Position numbers and translations under genes: made by a program
Assembly: GCA_023666965.1 (NCBI GenBank)
Contig: JAMPAZ010000012.1
Location: 1 to 35,488, forward strand
Length of the DNA: 35,488 nucleotides
Direction of reading: 5' to 3'
From: Muribaculum sp.
Lineage (GTDB): Bacteria > Bacteroidota > Bacteroidia > Bacteroidales > Muribaculaceae
Notes under the pieces: generated by a model
Told to the model about the DNA's origin: nothing
The model's database searches: none
The model's input: only the letters and a program-made list of their open reading frames with translations
Part shown: in pieces, positions 8,784 to 16,750 of the stretch
Layout: each line of letters opens with the position of its first letter
Position numbering within the stretch: position 1 is the first letter of the stretch

Positions 8784-9049
8784 GAGGCTATGTCAAAATG
8801 GAATCAGCGCATCTGAAAGATGCTAAATTTGTGTAGCCGGGGATTGGCGCAACGCGCCTATCTCCGGTTTATGTTTGAAACAGCAATTAAATCTGCAAAG
8901 ATTTAATTACTTATTAATCAACAATAAATCTTAACAGATTTTGCATATTAAACCAATATAAAACCGGGCAAATCGGTCTGACGACCGCTTTACCCGGCTA
9001 TACAATTTTGGGGCTTCCTTCAGAAGTAAATGCATTTTAACACAGCCTT
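8784..9049. mobile_element. MITE-like non-autonomous repeat element, copy 1
   Basis: The left end GAGGCTATGTCAAAATG (8784-8800) is matched in inverted orientation by the right end GCATTTTAACACAGCCT (9032-9048). Similarity continues inward through a CTGAAAG / CTTCAG segment, giving imperfect terminal inverted repeats of roughly 33 bp around a 266-bp unit. It contains no coding sequence. The right part (8898-9048) is closely repeated at 26842-26993, and the left part (8784-8836) is repeated in inverse orientation at 26993-27044. Short direct flanking duplications are not obvious. The MITE interpretation is inferred from the TIR architecture. Confidence 0.6.
8963..8999 (-). terminator. Repeat-borne hairpin terminator downstream of the WG-like gene
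   Basis: The 15-bp arms 8964-8978 and 8983-8997 pair at 13 of 15 positions around a 4-nt loop. On the minus strand the hairpin is followed by TTTTATATTGG, about 80 bases past the stop of the minus-strand gene ending at 9080. The same 37 bases occur exactly, in opposite orientation, at 22577-22613, and with one change at 26908-26944. Confidence 0.65.
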
Positions 9050-9079
9050 ATTCATCTTCTGAAAGAGTGTAATGTGTGG

Positions 9080-10972
9080 TTAAGATGCTGTGGATATTTC
9101 CACATTCACCATCTGAGCCGCCGACGATTCTACTGCCTGCTGCGGGGTGACGGGCACTTGCTGCGGTTGGGTAGGCTGTTGCGCGGGAGCAGCCGGTTGT
9201 GGTTGTGGAGCAGGCTGAGCAGCTACCTGTTGCGGTTGAGGTGTGTTACGAGTATTCTGTGCTACACCTGAGTTCATCATTTTAACATTGCTCATACCGT
9301 CACTTCTTGACAGATTAATTACAAAGGGATATTCAATAGATGGACATCCGGCTTCGGTAATTCTGATAGCAAGATCAGCGCGGTCACGTCCGGCTATCGG
9401 CAAAGTAAACGAGTAGCGATTTTCATTTATCTTATTCAGGGCTGGAGCAGCTATTGAATCTTTTGATACAAGCTCGACACTCTTGAAATAGTTGTTTCCA
9501 TCAGTCGGTGCCAAGTCGGATTTGGTTAGTTCAAAGTCGACATTCAGCGAATTGCGTCCGTTGAGCTTAAAAGCTGTCTTACCAAACTCAACTTCGTAGA
9601 ACTGCATGTACCACTCCGGAATAGTCACCTTATGTCCGGCAGAAGTAAGTCCATTATACGAAAGAGCGTAATAATAGTCGTGGTTTTGGAGTGTATCGCT
9701 AAGATTCTCAGGGATTTCGAGCCGGCAATCATAAGTCAGTGTGTTGCATTCAACATTTTTAGTTTCTCTACGTGTTTCGGAAAGAATCTCGCAGTCGGGA
9801 GAATTGCTAACCAGAATGGCCTTGTCCACATCCATATATGAAGGGAACGTGGCAGTCAGTTTAACTACTGCATATCTGTGGCTAAAGCCGATATTATCGT
9901 CGTTGTTCAATCTGAGCTGTATGCCACCGTCCTTGTCAAGACGAACGACACCTTTACTACCATCTTTAGTGGTAACAATGGCCTGATTGCCAATGCACGA
10001 CGCTACATCGTCAAATTGGCCTGACAACAGAGTGACACCGTCTATCTTTATGCCCATCTTATTGTTAGTATCGGTAAAAGGCTCCAATACAGTCACAAGT
10101 TTCACAGAGTCGGGAGCAGTAGCTTTGAATACAATGTTATCGGCATCCATAAACTTCACTGCCGTAGGTCTTAAATTAGAGTCGAACTGAAGCATCGAAT
10201 TTTTACCTTGAATAGTGAGGGTTCCGTTATTCCAGCCGCCATCAATATCCTTCTTATTCACAGTCACCAAATTCTGAGGTTCCTTTACATCGGAGAAGTA
10301 AATAGGCTCCATAGAGATGTTCATTGCCGAATCCAGGGCGAGCAGATATGCATCTTTGCCGATTATAGCCACTGCCTTGCCACCTGAGAACGATGAATTG
10401 AAGGCCACCTCGTCAAACTTGTAGTCGTCAGGAAATGATGGGAAAGTTTCTGATACATAAGCCCAAAACAGTTCCTTATTGCTACGATCTGCACCCTCGT
10501 ATGCTCTGACACTTGCAACCCCATCCGAGAAAGGATAAGCCATTGCAAACGGGCCGAATACACTTTGGCCTTGCTTGTTGATATATACGTAGTCTTGCTG
10601 ATTCTGAACCAGCAGATAGCCGTCGGAATAATAAGGATAGTTAGGGTCTACCCGATAACCATATTTAGACAAGTCGGTAATTGTTCCCTTTGAATCTATC
10701 ACAGACATAAGCAATGTCGGGTCAGTCGCGTCAACGACAACTGCAATGCCGTCTTTGAAAGGCATCAATTTAGAGCCCGACATATCCGAGATTTTTTTGC
10801 CTTGAAGAGTCCAAAGCGATGTAACACCATCCTTCTCCGTCCTATAAAGATCAGTGCCGACGAGCTCCACACTGTCAAATTCGGGAGCGAGGCACCAGCT
10901 TGCCAACTGCGCCATAGATAATATCGGTAACGACATGGCTGCAACAATCAAATAAGTTCTTAAAGTTCTCAT
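9080..10972 (-). CDS. Secreted WG-repeat-like protein with Pro/Gln-rich tail
   Basis: The 630-residue product has a clear signal peptide (about 1-21, ending SMA). Residues about 30-350 contain loosely repeated units of the WG/beta-propeller-like type, for example YINKQGQSVFGPFAMAYPFS at 130-149, and KDG/NKQG turns followed by PF..G. The middle part (about 400-565) looks like beta-rich Ig-like modules. The last 55 residues (576-630) are low-complexity Pro, Gln and Ala. It has no catalytic motif I recognise and no lipobox. It stands alone, flanked by a repeat element downstream and the divergent panC operon upstream. A periplasmic or surface binding role is a guess; I do not assign a function. 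Confidence 0.7.
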   Translation of the reverse strand: MRTLRTYLIVAAMSLPILSMAQLASWCLAPEFDSVELVGTDLYRTEKDGVTSLWTLQGKKISDMSGSKLMPFKDGIAVVVDATDPTLLMSVIDSKGTITDLSKYGYRVDPNYPYYSDGYLLVQNQQDYVYINKQGQSVFGPFAMAYPFSDGVASVRAYEGADRSNKELFWAYVSETFPSFPDDYKFDEVAFNSSFSGGKAVAIIGKDAYLLALDSAMNISMEPIYFSDVKEPQNLVTVNKKDIDGGWNNGTLTIQGKNSMLQFDSNLRPTAVKFMDADNIVFKATAPDSVKLVTVLEPFTDTNNKMGIKIDGVTLLSGQFDDVASCIGNQAIVTTKDGSKGVVRLDKDGGIQLRLNNDDNIGFSHRYAVVKLTATFPSYMDVDKAILVSNSPDCEILSETRRETKNVECNTLTYDCRLEIPENLSDTLQNHDYYYALSYNGLTSAGHKVTIPEWYMQFYEVEFGKTAFKLNGRNSLNVDFELTKSDLAPTDGNNYFKSVELVSKDSIAAPALNKINENRYSFTLPIAGRDRADLAIRITEAGCPSIEYPFVINLSRSDGMSNVKMMNSGVAQNTRNTPQPQQVAAQPAPQPQPAAPAQQPTQPQQVPVTPQQAVESSAAQMVNVEISTAS

Positions 10973-11185
10973 AATAATAAGTATGACGAATTAATTTATA
11001 ATATTAAACAGATAATAAGTGAAACTTTGTTTAGCATATTAACGCGGATGCACGCTAAGAGGTTTAAATCAAGACATATAAAAAACATTAACATCCCGAT
11101 TAATGAACGTAAACGACAAACTATATGCGTATAAAACCCGACGGAGAGTAAACGACCCGACAGGAGACACACATCAATCTCAAAA

Positions 11186-11217
11186 TTTGGAGGTTATGGA
11201 TTAAATGTTTAATTTTG
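11186..11217 (+). promoter_or_regulatory. Bacteroidetes-type promoter of panC-panD
   Basis: TTTG at 11186-11189 and TAATTTTG at 11210-11217 are separated by 20 bases, an exact fit to the TTTG-N19-21-TAnnTTTG consensus. Transcription would start near 11223, giving a 5' leader of about 25 bases before panC. This is the clearest promoter in the window. Confidence 0.8.
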
Positions 11218-11246
11218 CACCCTGTTAAGCTAAACAGGCTATAATA

Positions 11247-12101
11247 ATGGAAATAATCAGAACAGTCAACCGGTTGCGCCAAGCAACTGAGGAGGCGAGA
11301 AAGAAAGGACTCAGCATAGGTCTTGTTCCGACAATGGGAGCCCTTCACGCCGGACATATCTCCCTTATAGAGAGAGCCCGTCAAGAAAATGATTTGGTGG
11401 TTGTGAGCGTTTTCGTCAATCCCACACAATTCAACAACCCTGACGATTTGCGCACATATCCCCGAACAGAAGAGGCAGACTGCGAGAAGCTTACAAACGC
11501 AGGCGTGGACATAGCATTCATACCTACCGTAGAAGAAATGTATCCCGAGCCGGACACCCGCGTATTCGACCTCGGTCCGGTAGGCGAAGTGATGGAAGGC
11601 GCAATGCGCCCAGGCCACTTCAACGGAGTAGCTCAAGTGGTGAGCCGTCTGTTTGAGATGGTGAAACCCGACAGAGCATATTTCGGTGAAAAGGATTTCC
11701 AACAGATTTCTGTAATAAAACGAATGGTAGAACTGGAGGGAATGAACCTCGAAATAGTTCCATGTCCCATAAAACGCGAGGCAGACGGATTGGCACTCAG
11801 TTCGCGAAATGTACGCTTGACAACGCATCAACGCGAAGTGGCTCCTAACATCCATCGCATCCTGACGGAAAGCGTCGACAAAGCGCCGAGCATGTCAGTG
11901 GAGGATGTTAAAAATTGGGTTACAGAACAGATTAACTCATATCCCGAGATGGAGGTGGAATACTATGAAATAGTTGATCCCTCCGATATGCAGCCTATAT
12001 CAGAGTGGATTAAGGATGAATGCTCCGGCGTAGGGTGCGTCACGGTCTATCTCGGAGACGTGAGATTAATCGACAACATAAAATATCCATCACATAGTTA
12101 A
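11247..12101 (+). CDS. panC: Pantoate--beta-alanine ligase (pantothenate synthetase)
   Basis: PanC joins pantoate and beta-alanine with ATP to make pantothenate, the coenzyme A precursor. The 284-residue length is typical. The nucleotidyltransferase motif [10 protein letters not shown] lies at 28-37 with HAGH at 34-37, FVNPTQF follows at 56-62, and FGEKDFQQ and LSSRN mark the ATP and pantoate sites further on. The gene is followed after 11 bases by panD, which supplies its beta-alanine substrate, so the pair forms a compact pathway unit. Confidence 0.97.
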   Translation: MEIIRTVNRLRQATEEARKKGLSIGLVPTMGALHAGHISLIERARQENDLVVVSVFVNPTQFNNPDDLRTYPRTEEADCEKLTNAGVDIAFIPTVEEMYPEPDTRVFDLGPVGEVMEGAMRPGHFNGVAQVVSRLFEMVKPDRAYFGEKDFQQISVIKRMVELEGMNLEIVPCPIKREADGLALSSRNVRLTTHQREVAPNIHRILTESVDKAPSMSVEDVKNWVTEQINSYPEMEVEYYEIVDPSDMQPISEWIKDECSGVGCVTVYLGDVRLIDNIKYPSHS

Positions 12102-12112
12102 GTTAGGCTGAC

Positions 12113-12469
12113 ATGATGCAAGTACAGATGGTGAAATCCAAGATTCACCGAGTCACTGTGACAGAAAGTAATATCGACTATATCGGAAGCATAACCATTG
12201 ACCAAGACCTTATGGACGCGGCCAATATCCTTCCCGGCGAAAGAGTGTTTATCGTAGACAACAATAACGGAGAACGATTTGACACATATACTATCCCCGG
12301 CGAACGCGGAAGCGGCATGGTATGTCTTAACGGAGCGGCCGCTCGTAAAGTGCTGGTCGGCGACGTAGTCATCATTATGAGCTATGCCCTGATGCCATAC
12401 GACGAAGCTAAGACATTCAAGCCGGCAGTAGTGTTTCCCGACACGGCCACCAACAAGTTGGTCAAATAG
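12113..12469 (+). CDS. panD: Aspartate 1-decarboxylase precursor
   Basis: PanD decarboxylates aspartate to beta-alanine using a pyruvoyl group made by self-cleavage. The 118-residue proenzyme has the cleavage site G25-S26, in [10 protein letters not shown], followed by [10 protein letters not shown] and NGAAARK. If translation starts at the second ATG (12116), the cleavage falls at G24-S25 exactly as in E. coli, so either start is possible. It sits just downstream of panC. Confidence 0.97.
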   Translation: MMQVQMVKSKIHRVTVTESNIDYIGSITIDQDLMDAANILPGERVFIVDNNNGERFDTYTIPGERGSGMVCLNGAAARKVLVGDVVIIMSYALMPYDEAKTFKPAVVFPDTATNKLVK

Positions 12470-12534
12470 AGTCAACCTCGTGCGTAGCCGGCCTGCTCGA
12501 AAATTAGTTATAACATAAATAATATCAAATAATC

Positions 12535-13866
12535 GTGTTTGAAAATCTCAGTGAAAGACTCGAACGGAGTTTTAAGCTCCTCAAAGGCCAAGGTCGCATT
12601 ACAGAAATTAATGTAGCCGAGACCCTGAAGGATGTAAGAAGGGCACTGCTTGATGCCGACGTCAATTTTAAAGTCGCAAAGCAGTTTACCGATACCGTCA
12701 AAGCTAAAGCTTTAGGTCAAAATGTGATCAATGCCATAAAGCCAAGCGAATTGATGGTGAAGATAGTCCACGACGAGCTTACCACTCTCATGGGTGGAGA
12801 AGCTGTGGCGCTTAATCTTTCAGGAAATCCGACGGTAATCTTAATGTCGGGTCTGCAAGGCTCAGGTAAGACTACAATGTCGGGAAAGCTTGCAAAGAAA
12901 TTAAAGAGCGAAAAAGCCAAGAGACCCTTGCTTGTGGCCGCCGATGTCTACCGTCCCGCAGCAATCGAACAGCTTAAAGTACTCGGCCAGCAGATTGACG
13001 TTCCGGTCTACACTGAAGATGGGAATAAAAATCCGGTGCAGATAGCTGAAAACGCGATTAAATATGCAAAAGCCAACCACTTTGACCTCGTAATAGTCGA
13101 TACAGCCGGACGCTTGGCAGTCGACGAGGCCATGATGGACGAAATAGAAGCTATCAAAAAGGCAATCCGCCCGAACGAAATTCTTTTCGTAGTAGATTCA
13201 ATGACCGGTCAAGACGCAGTAAACACCGCAAAGGAGTTTAACGATCGTCTTGACTTTGACGGAGTAGTGCTCACCAAACTTGACGGCGACACACGAGGCG
13301 GAGCGGCATTATCAATTCGTACAGTTGTCACCAAACCTATTAAGTTTGTCGGCACCGGAGAGAAGCTTGACGCGCTTGATGTGTTCCACCCGTCACGTAT
13401 GGCCGACCGTATTCTCGGGATGGGCGACATAGTTTCGCTCGTCGAGAAGGCGCAACAACAGTTCGACGAGAAAGAAGCCCGGGAACTTCAGCGTAAGATA
13501 GCCAAAAATGAGTTTAACTTTAATGACTTCCTTAATCAGATCCAACAGATAAAAAAAATGGGCAATCTAAAGGATCTCGCATCAATGATTCCGGGTGTTG
13601 GGAAGGCCATTAAAGACCTTGACATTGACGACAACGCCTTTAAAGGCATCGAGGCCATAATCCGCTCAATGACAGAGAAGGAACGCACAAACCCCGATAT
13701 AATTAACGGGAGTCGCCGTCAACGTATAGCTAAAGGCTCCGGAACTTCGATTCAAGAGGTCAACAGGCTTCTCAAGCAGTTTGAGCAGACACGGAAAATG
13801 ATGAAGATGGCTACAACCATGAAGGCCAACCCAATGAAAATGATGCGGGGAATGCGCCGCCGCTGA
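12535..13866 (+). CDS. ffh: Signal recognition particle protein Ffh
   Basis: Ffh is the GTPase of the signal recognition particle, which binds SRP RNA and signal sequences and docks with FtsY. The 443-residue protein shows an N domain (1-90), the G domain with P-loop GLQGSGKTT at 106-114, DTAGR at 189-193, and TKLDGDTRGG at 247-256, then a methionine-rich M domain ending in MKMMRGMRRR. The start is GTG (12535), chosen because the first residues MFENLSERL match the family N-terminus and no upstream in-frame ATG is visible. A strong terminator follows at 13892. The SRP RNA gene is not in the window. Confidence 0.97.
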   Translation: MFENLSERLERSFKLLKGQGRITEINVAETLKDVRRALLDADVNFKVAKQFTDTVKAKALGQNVINAIKPSELMVKIVHDELTTLMGGEAVALNLSGNPTVILMSGLQGSGKTTMSGKLAKKLKSEKAKRPLLVAADVYRPAAIEQLKVLGQQIDVPVYTEDGNKNPVQIAENAIKYAKANHFDLVIVDTAGRLAVDEAMMDEIEAIKKAIRPNEILFVVDSMTGQDAVNTAKEFNDRLDFDGVVLTKLDGDTRGGAALSIRTVVTKPIKFVGTGEKLDALDVFHPSRMADRILGMGDIVSLVEKAQQQFDEKEARELQRKIAKNEFNFNDFLNQIQQIKKMGNLKDLASMIPGVGKAIKDLDIDDNAFKGIEAIIRSMTEKERTNPDIINGSRRQRIAKGSGTSIQEVNRLLKQFEQTRKMMKMATTMKANPMKMMRGMRRR

Positions 13867-13891
13867 TATACGTCGGCTCGTATAAGAAATG

Positions 13892-13926
13892 AATTGCCGG
13901 GCAAAGCTTTTTGCTCGGCAATTTTT
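13892..13926 (+). terminator. Rho-independent terminator of ffh
   Basis: AATTGCCGGGCAAA (13892-13905) pairs with TTTGCTCGGCAATT (13910-13923) with one G-U pair and a 4-nt loop, followed by further T residues. Confidence 0.85.
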
Positions 13927-13932
13927 GCATTT

Positions 13933-14126
13933 GTGCGGCTACGCTGTAGCCGCGGGATATTTTTCGATATAACCCACACGTTGCGCCGGCCATGCCCGCG
14001 CTTCCGTGTGGCTACGCTTGTCCTCGGTTACACTGCATTAGCTTGTGGATACGCTTATCTCGCGGTTAGCGGAATAATGAAAATGAAAATTAAGAAGCTG
14101 AAGTCAGTTCATTTTGACACAGCCTC
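13933..14126. repeat. Decayed repeat region with three imperfect GGCTACGCT units
   Basis: Three related segments occur at 13933-13955, 14006-14031 and 14043-14070. Each contains GTGG(C/A)TACGCT or GCGGCTACGCT followed by a CGGTTA- or CCGCGG-like stretch. The region ends with CATTTTGACACAGCCTC (14110-14126), the terminal motif of the element at 8784-9049. It looks like an eroded member or neighbour of that family. Confidence 0.5.
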
Positions 14127-14160
14127 AAAAAAGAAGGCTGCGCCAACACTGGCACAGCCT
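14127..14160 (-). terminator. Rho-independent terminator of the OmpA family gene
   Basis: Read on the minus strand, AGGCTGTGCCA pairs with TGGCGCAGCCT (one mismatch) and is followed by TCTTTTTT. It lies about 50 bases beyond the stop of the minus-strand gene ending at 14208. Confidence 0.8.
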
Positions 14161-14207
14161 CCACAAAGAGTTTACTAATTATATATTTAAATTAGTCGTC
14201 CGTTTAA

Positions 14208-15404
14208 TTAGTCCTGAGAGAAGATTACGATACGGTTCCAGTTGTTAGTGTCGTAAACCTGAGAATCGCTACCTTCAGCCTTCATAGTCAGACGGTCAGG
14301 ATTGATACCGTATTCCTTAGTAAGGATGTTGTAAACGCTCTGTGCACGACGCTCAGACAGCTTCATGTTGTAAGCGGCTGTACCGGTATCTTTGTCAGCA
14401 TAACCCTTGATGACAACCTTAGTTTCAGGATTAGCCTTCATCCATTGAGCGATGTTATAAACGTTAACCATTTCCTTGTCAGTTACCTTAGCAGAGTTGA
14501 TGGTAAAGCGAACTGTAGCCATCAAAGGAGCCTGAGCATCGGGGCATTCAACAGCGACAACTTCGGGGCAAGGCTTAGCTTCAGCGGCTGCGAGAGCTGC
14601 GCCACAAGTAGCGAGAGCGCCACGGAGGTCGTTGATCTGACCGTTAAGCTGATTGATGTAGCCGAGATAAGTGCAAGGATTGAACTTCTTGAAGCTACGG
14701 CCACCGATGTTGAAAGTGAAACCACCCATAGCAGTCAAGTTCATGTCGATAGACTCTGTACCGTAAGCGATGTTGTCAAATGTATCGCCATAGAAAGAAT
14801 AACGGCCTTCTGCGAAGAAGTCAACATACTGGCTAAGACGGAAGCGGAGCTGCAAACCTACAGAAACGGGGATTTGCCAGCAACGAGTCTTAATGTTACC
14901 ACCGTTGATGTCGATGTTGCCGGGAGTCATGTCGTATGAATAAGAAGCTCCTACACCGACAAAGGGAACAACGCTAAAAATACGCTTTGAGTTAACCTCG
15001 AAAGAGTTAAACATGTCCCACATCAAGTCAACGTTACCGTTGATAAATTTAGCTTTTCTGTAGTTAGGATTGTCTGAAGCATTGAAGTGATAGGCAGCCA
15101 TTTGGCCAGATACACGCCAAGCCAAATAGGGAGAGAACCATTTACCGAAGCCAATACCGTAAGCGGCAGTGATGTGACGCTTTGCATCGGTGGGGAAGTG
15201 TTCTACGATAGGAAGCTCCATACCTGCGCTGAGCTGGATGAACCAATTGTCGCCCTTACCTGTGTAGTAGTGGTCACCGCACTCTACCTCAGTCTCTGAA
15301 ATAACGGCTTCTTCAATCACGACAGCTTCCTGAGCTGAAGCGACGTTTGCTGAAAGGAGCATAGCGCCACAGGCAGCAAAACCGAAAAGGATGTTCTTTT
15401 TCAT
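14208..15404 (-). CDS. OmpA family outer-membrane protein
   Basis: The 398-residue protein has a signal peptide (about 1-24, ending ASA), an N-terminal region of alternating aromatic beta strands (about 45-240) that should form an outer-membrane barrel, a short Ala-rich and Cys-containing linker (about 245-295), and a C-terminal OmpA/MotB peptidoglycan-binding domain (300-398). In that domain GYAD (D337) and LSERRAQSV (R354) are the usual diaminopimelate contacts. It is expected to tie the outer membrane to the cell wall. The gene is monocistronic with its own promoter and terminator. Codons look highly regular, consistent with strong expression, though I have not measured this. Confidence 0.92.
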   Translation of the reverse strand: MKKNILFGFAACGAMLLSANVASAQEAVVIEEAVISETEVECGDHYYTGKGDNWFIQLSAGMELPIVEHFPTDAKRHITAAYGIGFGKWFSPYLAWRVSGQMAAYHFNASDNPNYRKAKFINGNVDLMWDMFNSFEVNSKRIFSVVPFVGVGASYSYDMTPGNIDINGGNIKTRCWQIPVSVGLQLRFRLSQYVDFFAEGRYSFYGDTFDNIAYGTESIDMNLTAMGGFTFNIGGRSFKKFNPCTYLGYINQLNGQINDLRGALATCGAALAAAEAKPCPEVVAVECPDAQAPLMATVRFTINSAKVTDKEMVNVYNIAQWMKANPETKVVIKGYADKDTGTAAYNMKLSERRAQSVYNILTKEYGINPDRLTMKAEGSDSQVYDTNNWNRIVIFSQD

Positions 15405-15459
15405 TCTTCTTTAAATTTTAATTTATACAAATTATTAAACCCTTCGTCTTTATAATAAG

Positions 15460-15467
15460 CAAATGTA
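15460..15467 (-). promoter_or_regulatory. Candidate -7 box for the OmpA family gene
   Basis: On the minus strand this reads TACATTTG, matching TAnnTTTG, about 55 bases before the ATG. A clear -33 box at the right spacing is not seen. Confidence 0.4.
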
Positions 15468-15592
15468 TATGTTTTGGCTCTGTCACATCTGCCGAATTTT
15501 GATATATTAACGTCCTATATGCGGAGTTTGTTCAGACAAATTTTTCACAAAGTTATAGTTTTGTTGAATATCCTGCAACTTTTTTGGACATA

Positions 15593-15614
15593 ATTTAACA
15601 GCAGATTGTTAAAT
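15593..15614. promoter_or_regulatory. Perfect 8-bp dyad in the divergent intergenic region
   Basis: ATTTAACA (15593-15600) and TGTTAAAT (15607-15614) flank a 6-nt spacer between the divergent OmpA and M23-like genes. It could be an operator or a chance AT-rich dyad; no regulator is known for it. The remaining 330 bases of this gap hold only the two promoter candidates. Confidence 0.3.
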
Positions 15615-15710
15615 GAATTTGAGCAAAAGTATAATAATTCGCCAAATTTGCCAACATGCTCAATATTTTAAGTAAATTTTTCTTTACGTGCTAATTTCAA
15701 AAATAATGGG

Positions 15711-15718
15711 TATATTTG
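15711..15718 (+). promoter_or_regulatory. -7 promoter box (TATATTTG) for the M23-like gene
   Basis: TATATTTG matches TAnnTTTG. It contains the TTG (15716) that would open a longer reading frame, so the true translation start must be downstream, at the ATG 15737. The leader would be very short, about 10-15 bases. Confidence 0.6.
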
Positions 15719-15736
15719 CCAAATATACAAAACGAC

Positions 15737-16609
15737 ATGGATTTAACCCATAAAAACGACTCGTCCAGACAGAATAAGAAGCATCCTCTGCGAACAGCCA
15801 GAAGATTCAGGCTCTCGTTTATTAACGACAACACGTTCAATGAGATATGGACTATAAGGATGTCACAGAAGAAAGTAGTGGCCTTGGCAGCACTGCTGAT
15901 TGTGGCCTTCGGAAGCACCATCGCCATGCTGATCGTATTCACTCCGATAAAAACTTTTCTGCCAGGCTATCTCAAGCAGTCGCAAAGGCAGGAGAACATA
16001 GTCAACTCCATGAGGGTCGACTCGATGATGACCCAACTCCGAATCACTCAATCATACACCGACAATTTAAGACGCATACTGAAGGACGACCCGGCATCGG
16101 AGACCGACCTTAACAGCGTGGAAAATCTTCCAGCAAGTTTAGACTCGCTCACACCCTCTTCCGACGCGGAAAAAGAATTCGTTAAACAATATGACAAGGA
16201 GAACAGGTATAATGTCAACATTCTTTCTTCCATCACTCCCGAAGGACTCTCGCTCCACAATCCGGTTCCGCAGGGCACGCTTGCCACATCCTCAGATAAT
16301 ACGGGCTACGGAGAACTCAGAATTATCGCTCCCGACAAATCGCCGGTATTATCCGCTCTTGGCGGCACAGTAATTGACACTTATTATTCCCCTACCCGGC
16401 AAAACACCGTCATCGTACAGCACTCCGACGGACTTATTTCAAAGTATACCGGGATGCCTACCGTATTCGTATCTGTAGGATCTAAAGTCGAGAAAGGCTC
16501 TCCACTTGGGCTTATGACTGTGAAACAAGGGCATGTCACTTTGCCGTTGACTTTTGAGCTGTGGAACAAGGGCACCAAACTAAATCCACTCGATTACATT
16601 CAGTGGTAA
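15737..16609 (+). CDS. Membrane-anchored M23/LytM-like protein, catalytic residues missing
   Basis: The 290-residue product has a basic cytoplasmic N-terminus (about 1-42), one transmembrane helix (about 46-70), a helical periplasmic region (about 75-165), and a C-terminal LytM/M23-like fold (about 190-290). In active M23 endopeptidases zinc is held by HxxxD and HxH. Here the first motif is absent, the YxH position reads YTGM, and the HLHFE position reads LPLTFEL, so the domain is probably non-hydrolytic, as in EnvC/NlpD-type activators. GYGELRIIAP and the lysine-glycine turn KVEKGSPLG are preserved. A TTG-started form adding seven residues is rejected because that codon lies in the promoter. 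A role in regulating cell-wall hydrolases is inferred. Confidence 0.75.
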   Translation: MDLTHKNDSSRQNKKHPLRTARRFRLSFINDNTFNEIWTIRMSQKKVVALAALLIVAFGSTIAMLIVFTPIKTFLPGYLKQSQRQENIVNSMRVDSMMTQLRITQSYTDNLRRILKDDPASETDLNSVENLPASLDSLTPSSDAEKEFVKQYDKENRYNVNILSSITPEGLSLHNPVPQGTLATSSDNTGYGELRIIAPDKSPVLSALGGTVIDTYYSPTRQNTVIVQHSDGLISKYTGMPTVFVSVGSKVEKGSPLGLMTVKQGHVTLPLTFELWNKGTKLNPLDYIQW

Positions 16610-16706
16610 ACAATTAAGACCGCATTCAACGGCAGAATAAGTCCTATTTTCACATGCTTTTATGAGCTTTTATAATTGCCGATTTTTTAAATAGTGGAAT
16701 TTGAAC

Positions 16707-16714
16707 TAAATTTG
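16707..16714 (+). promoter_or_regulatory. Candidate promoter of the dxr-rseP operon
   Basis: TAAATTTG matches the -7 consensus, with TTTT (16684-16687) 19 bases upstream at the -33 position. It lies 36 bases before the GTG start of dxr. Confidence 0.5.
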
Positions 16715-16750
16715 CACATTAATAATTAAGCCACATATCAATTTAGTCAA

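Noticed and set aside
8558-9079. CRISPR array or intact insertion sequence in the repeat-rich gap
   Set aside because: The repeats are not regularly spaced with unique spacers, and no transposase frame is present.
11121-11855. 244-residue minus-strand open frame
   Set aside because: It lies antisense to the well-supported panC gene and its promoter; the composition is Cys/His-rich, as expected of a shadow frame.
13894-14178. 94-residue plus-strand open frame
   Set aside because: It runs through the ffh terminator, the degenerate repeats and the OmpA-gene terminator, has no recognisable protein features, and is best explained by chance in GC-rich repeats.
15716-15736. TTG start adding seven residues to the M23-like protein
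   Set aside because: The TTG forms part of the TATATTTG promoter box, so it would not be in the transcript; ATG 15737 is preferred.
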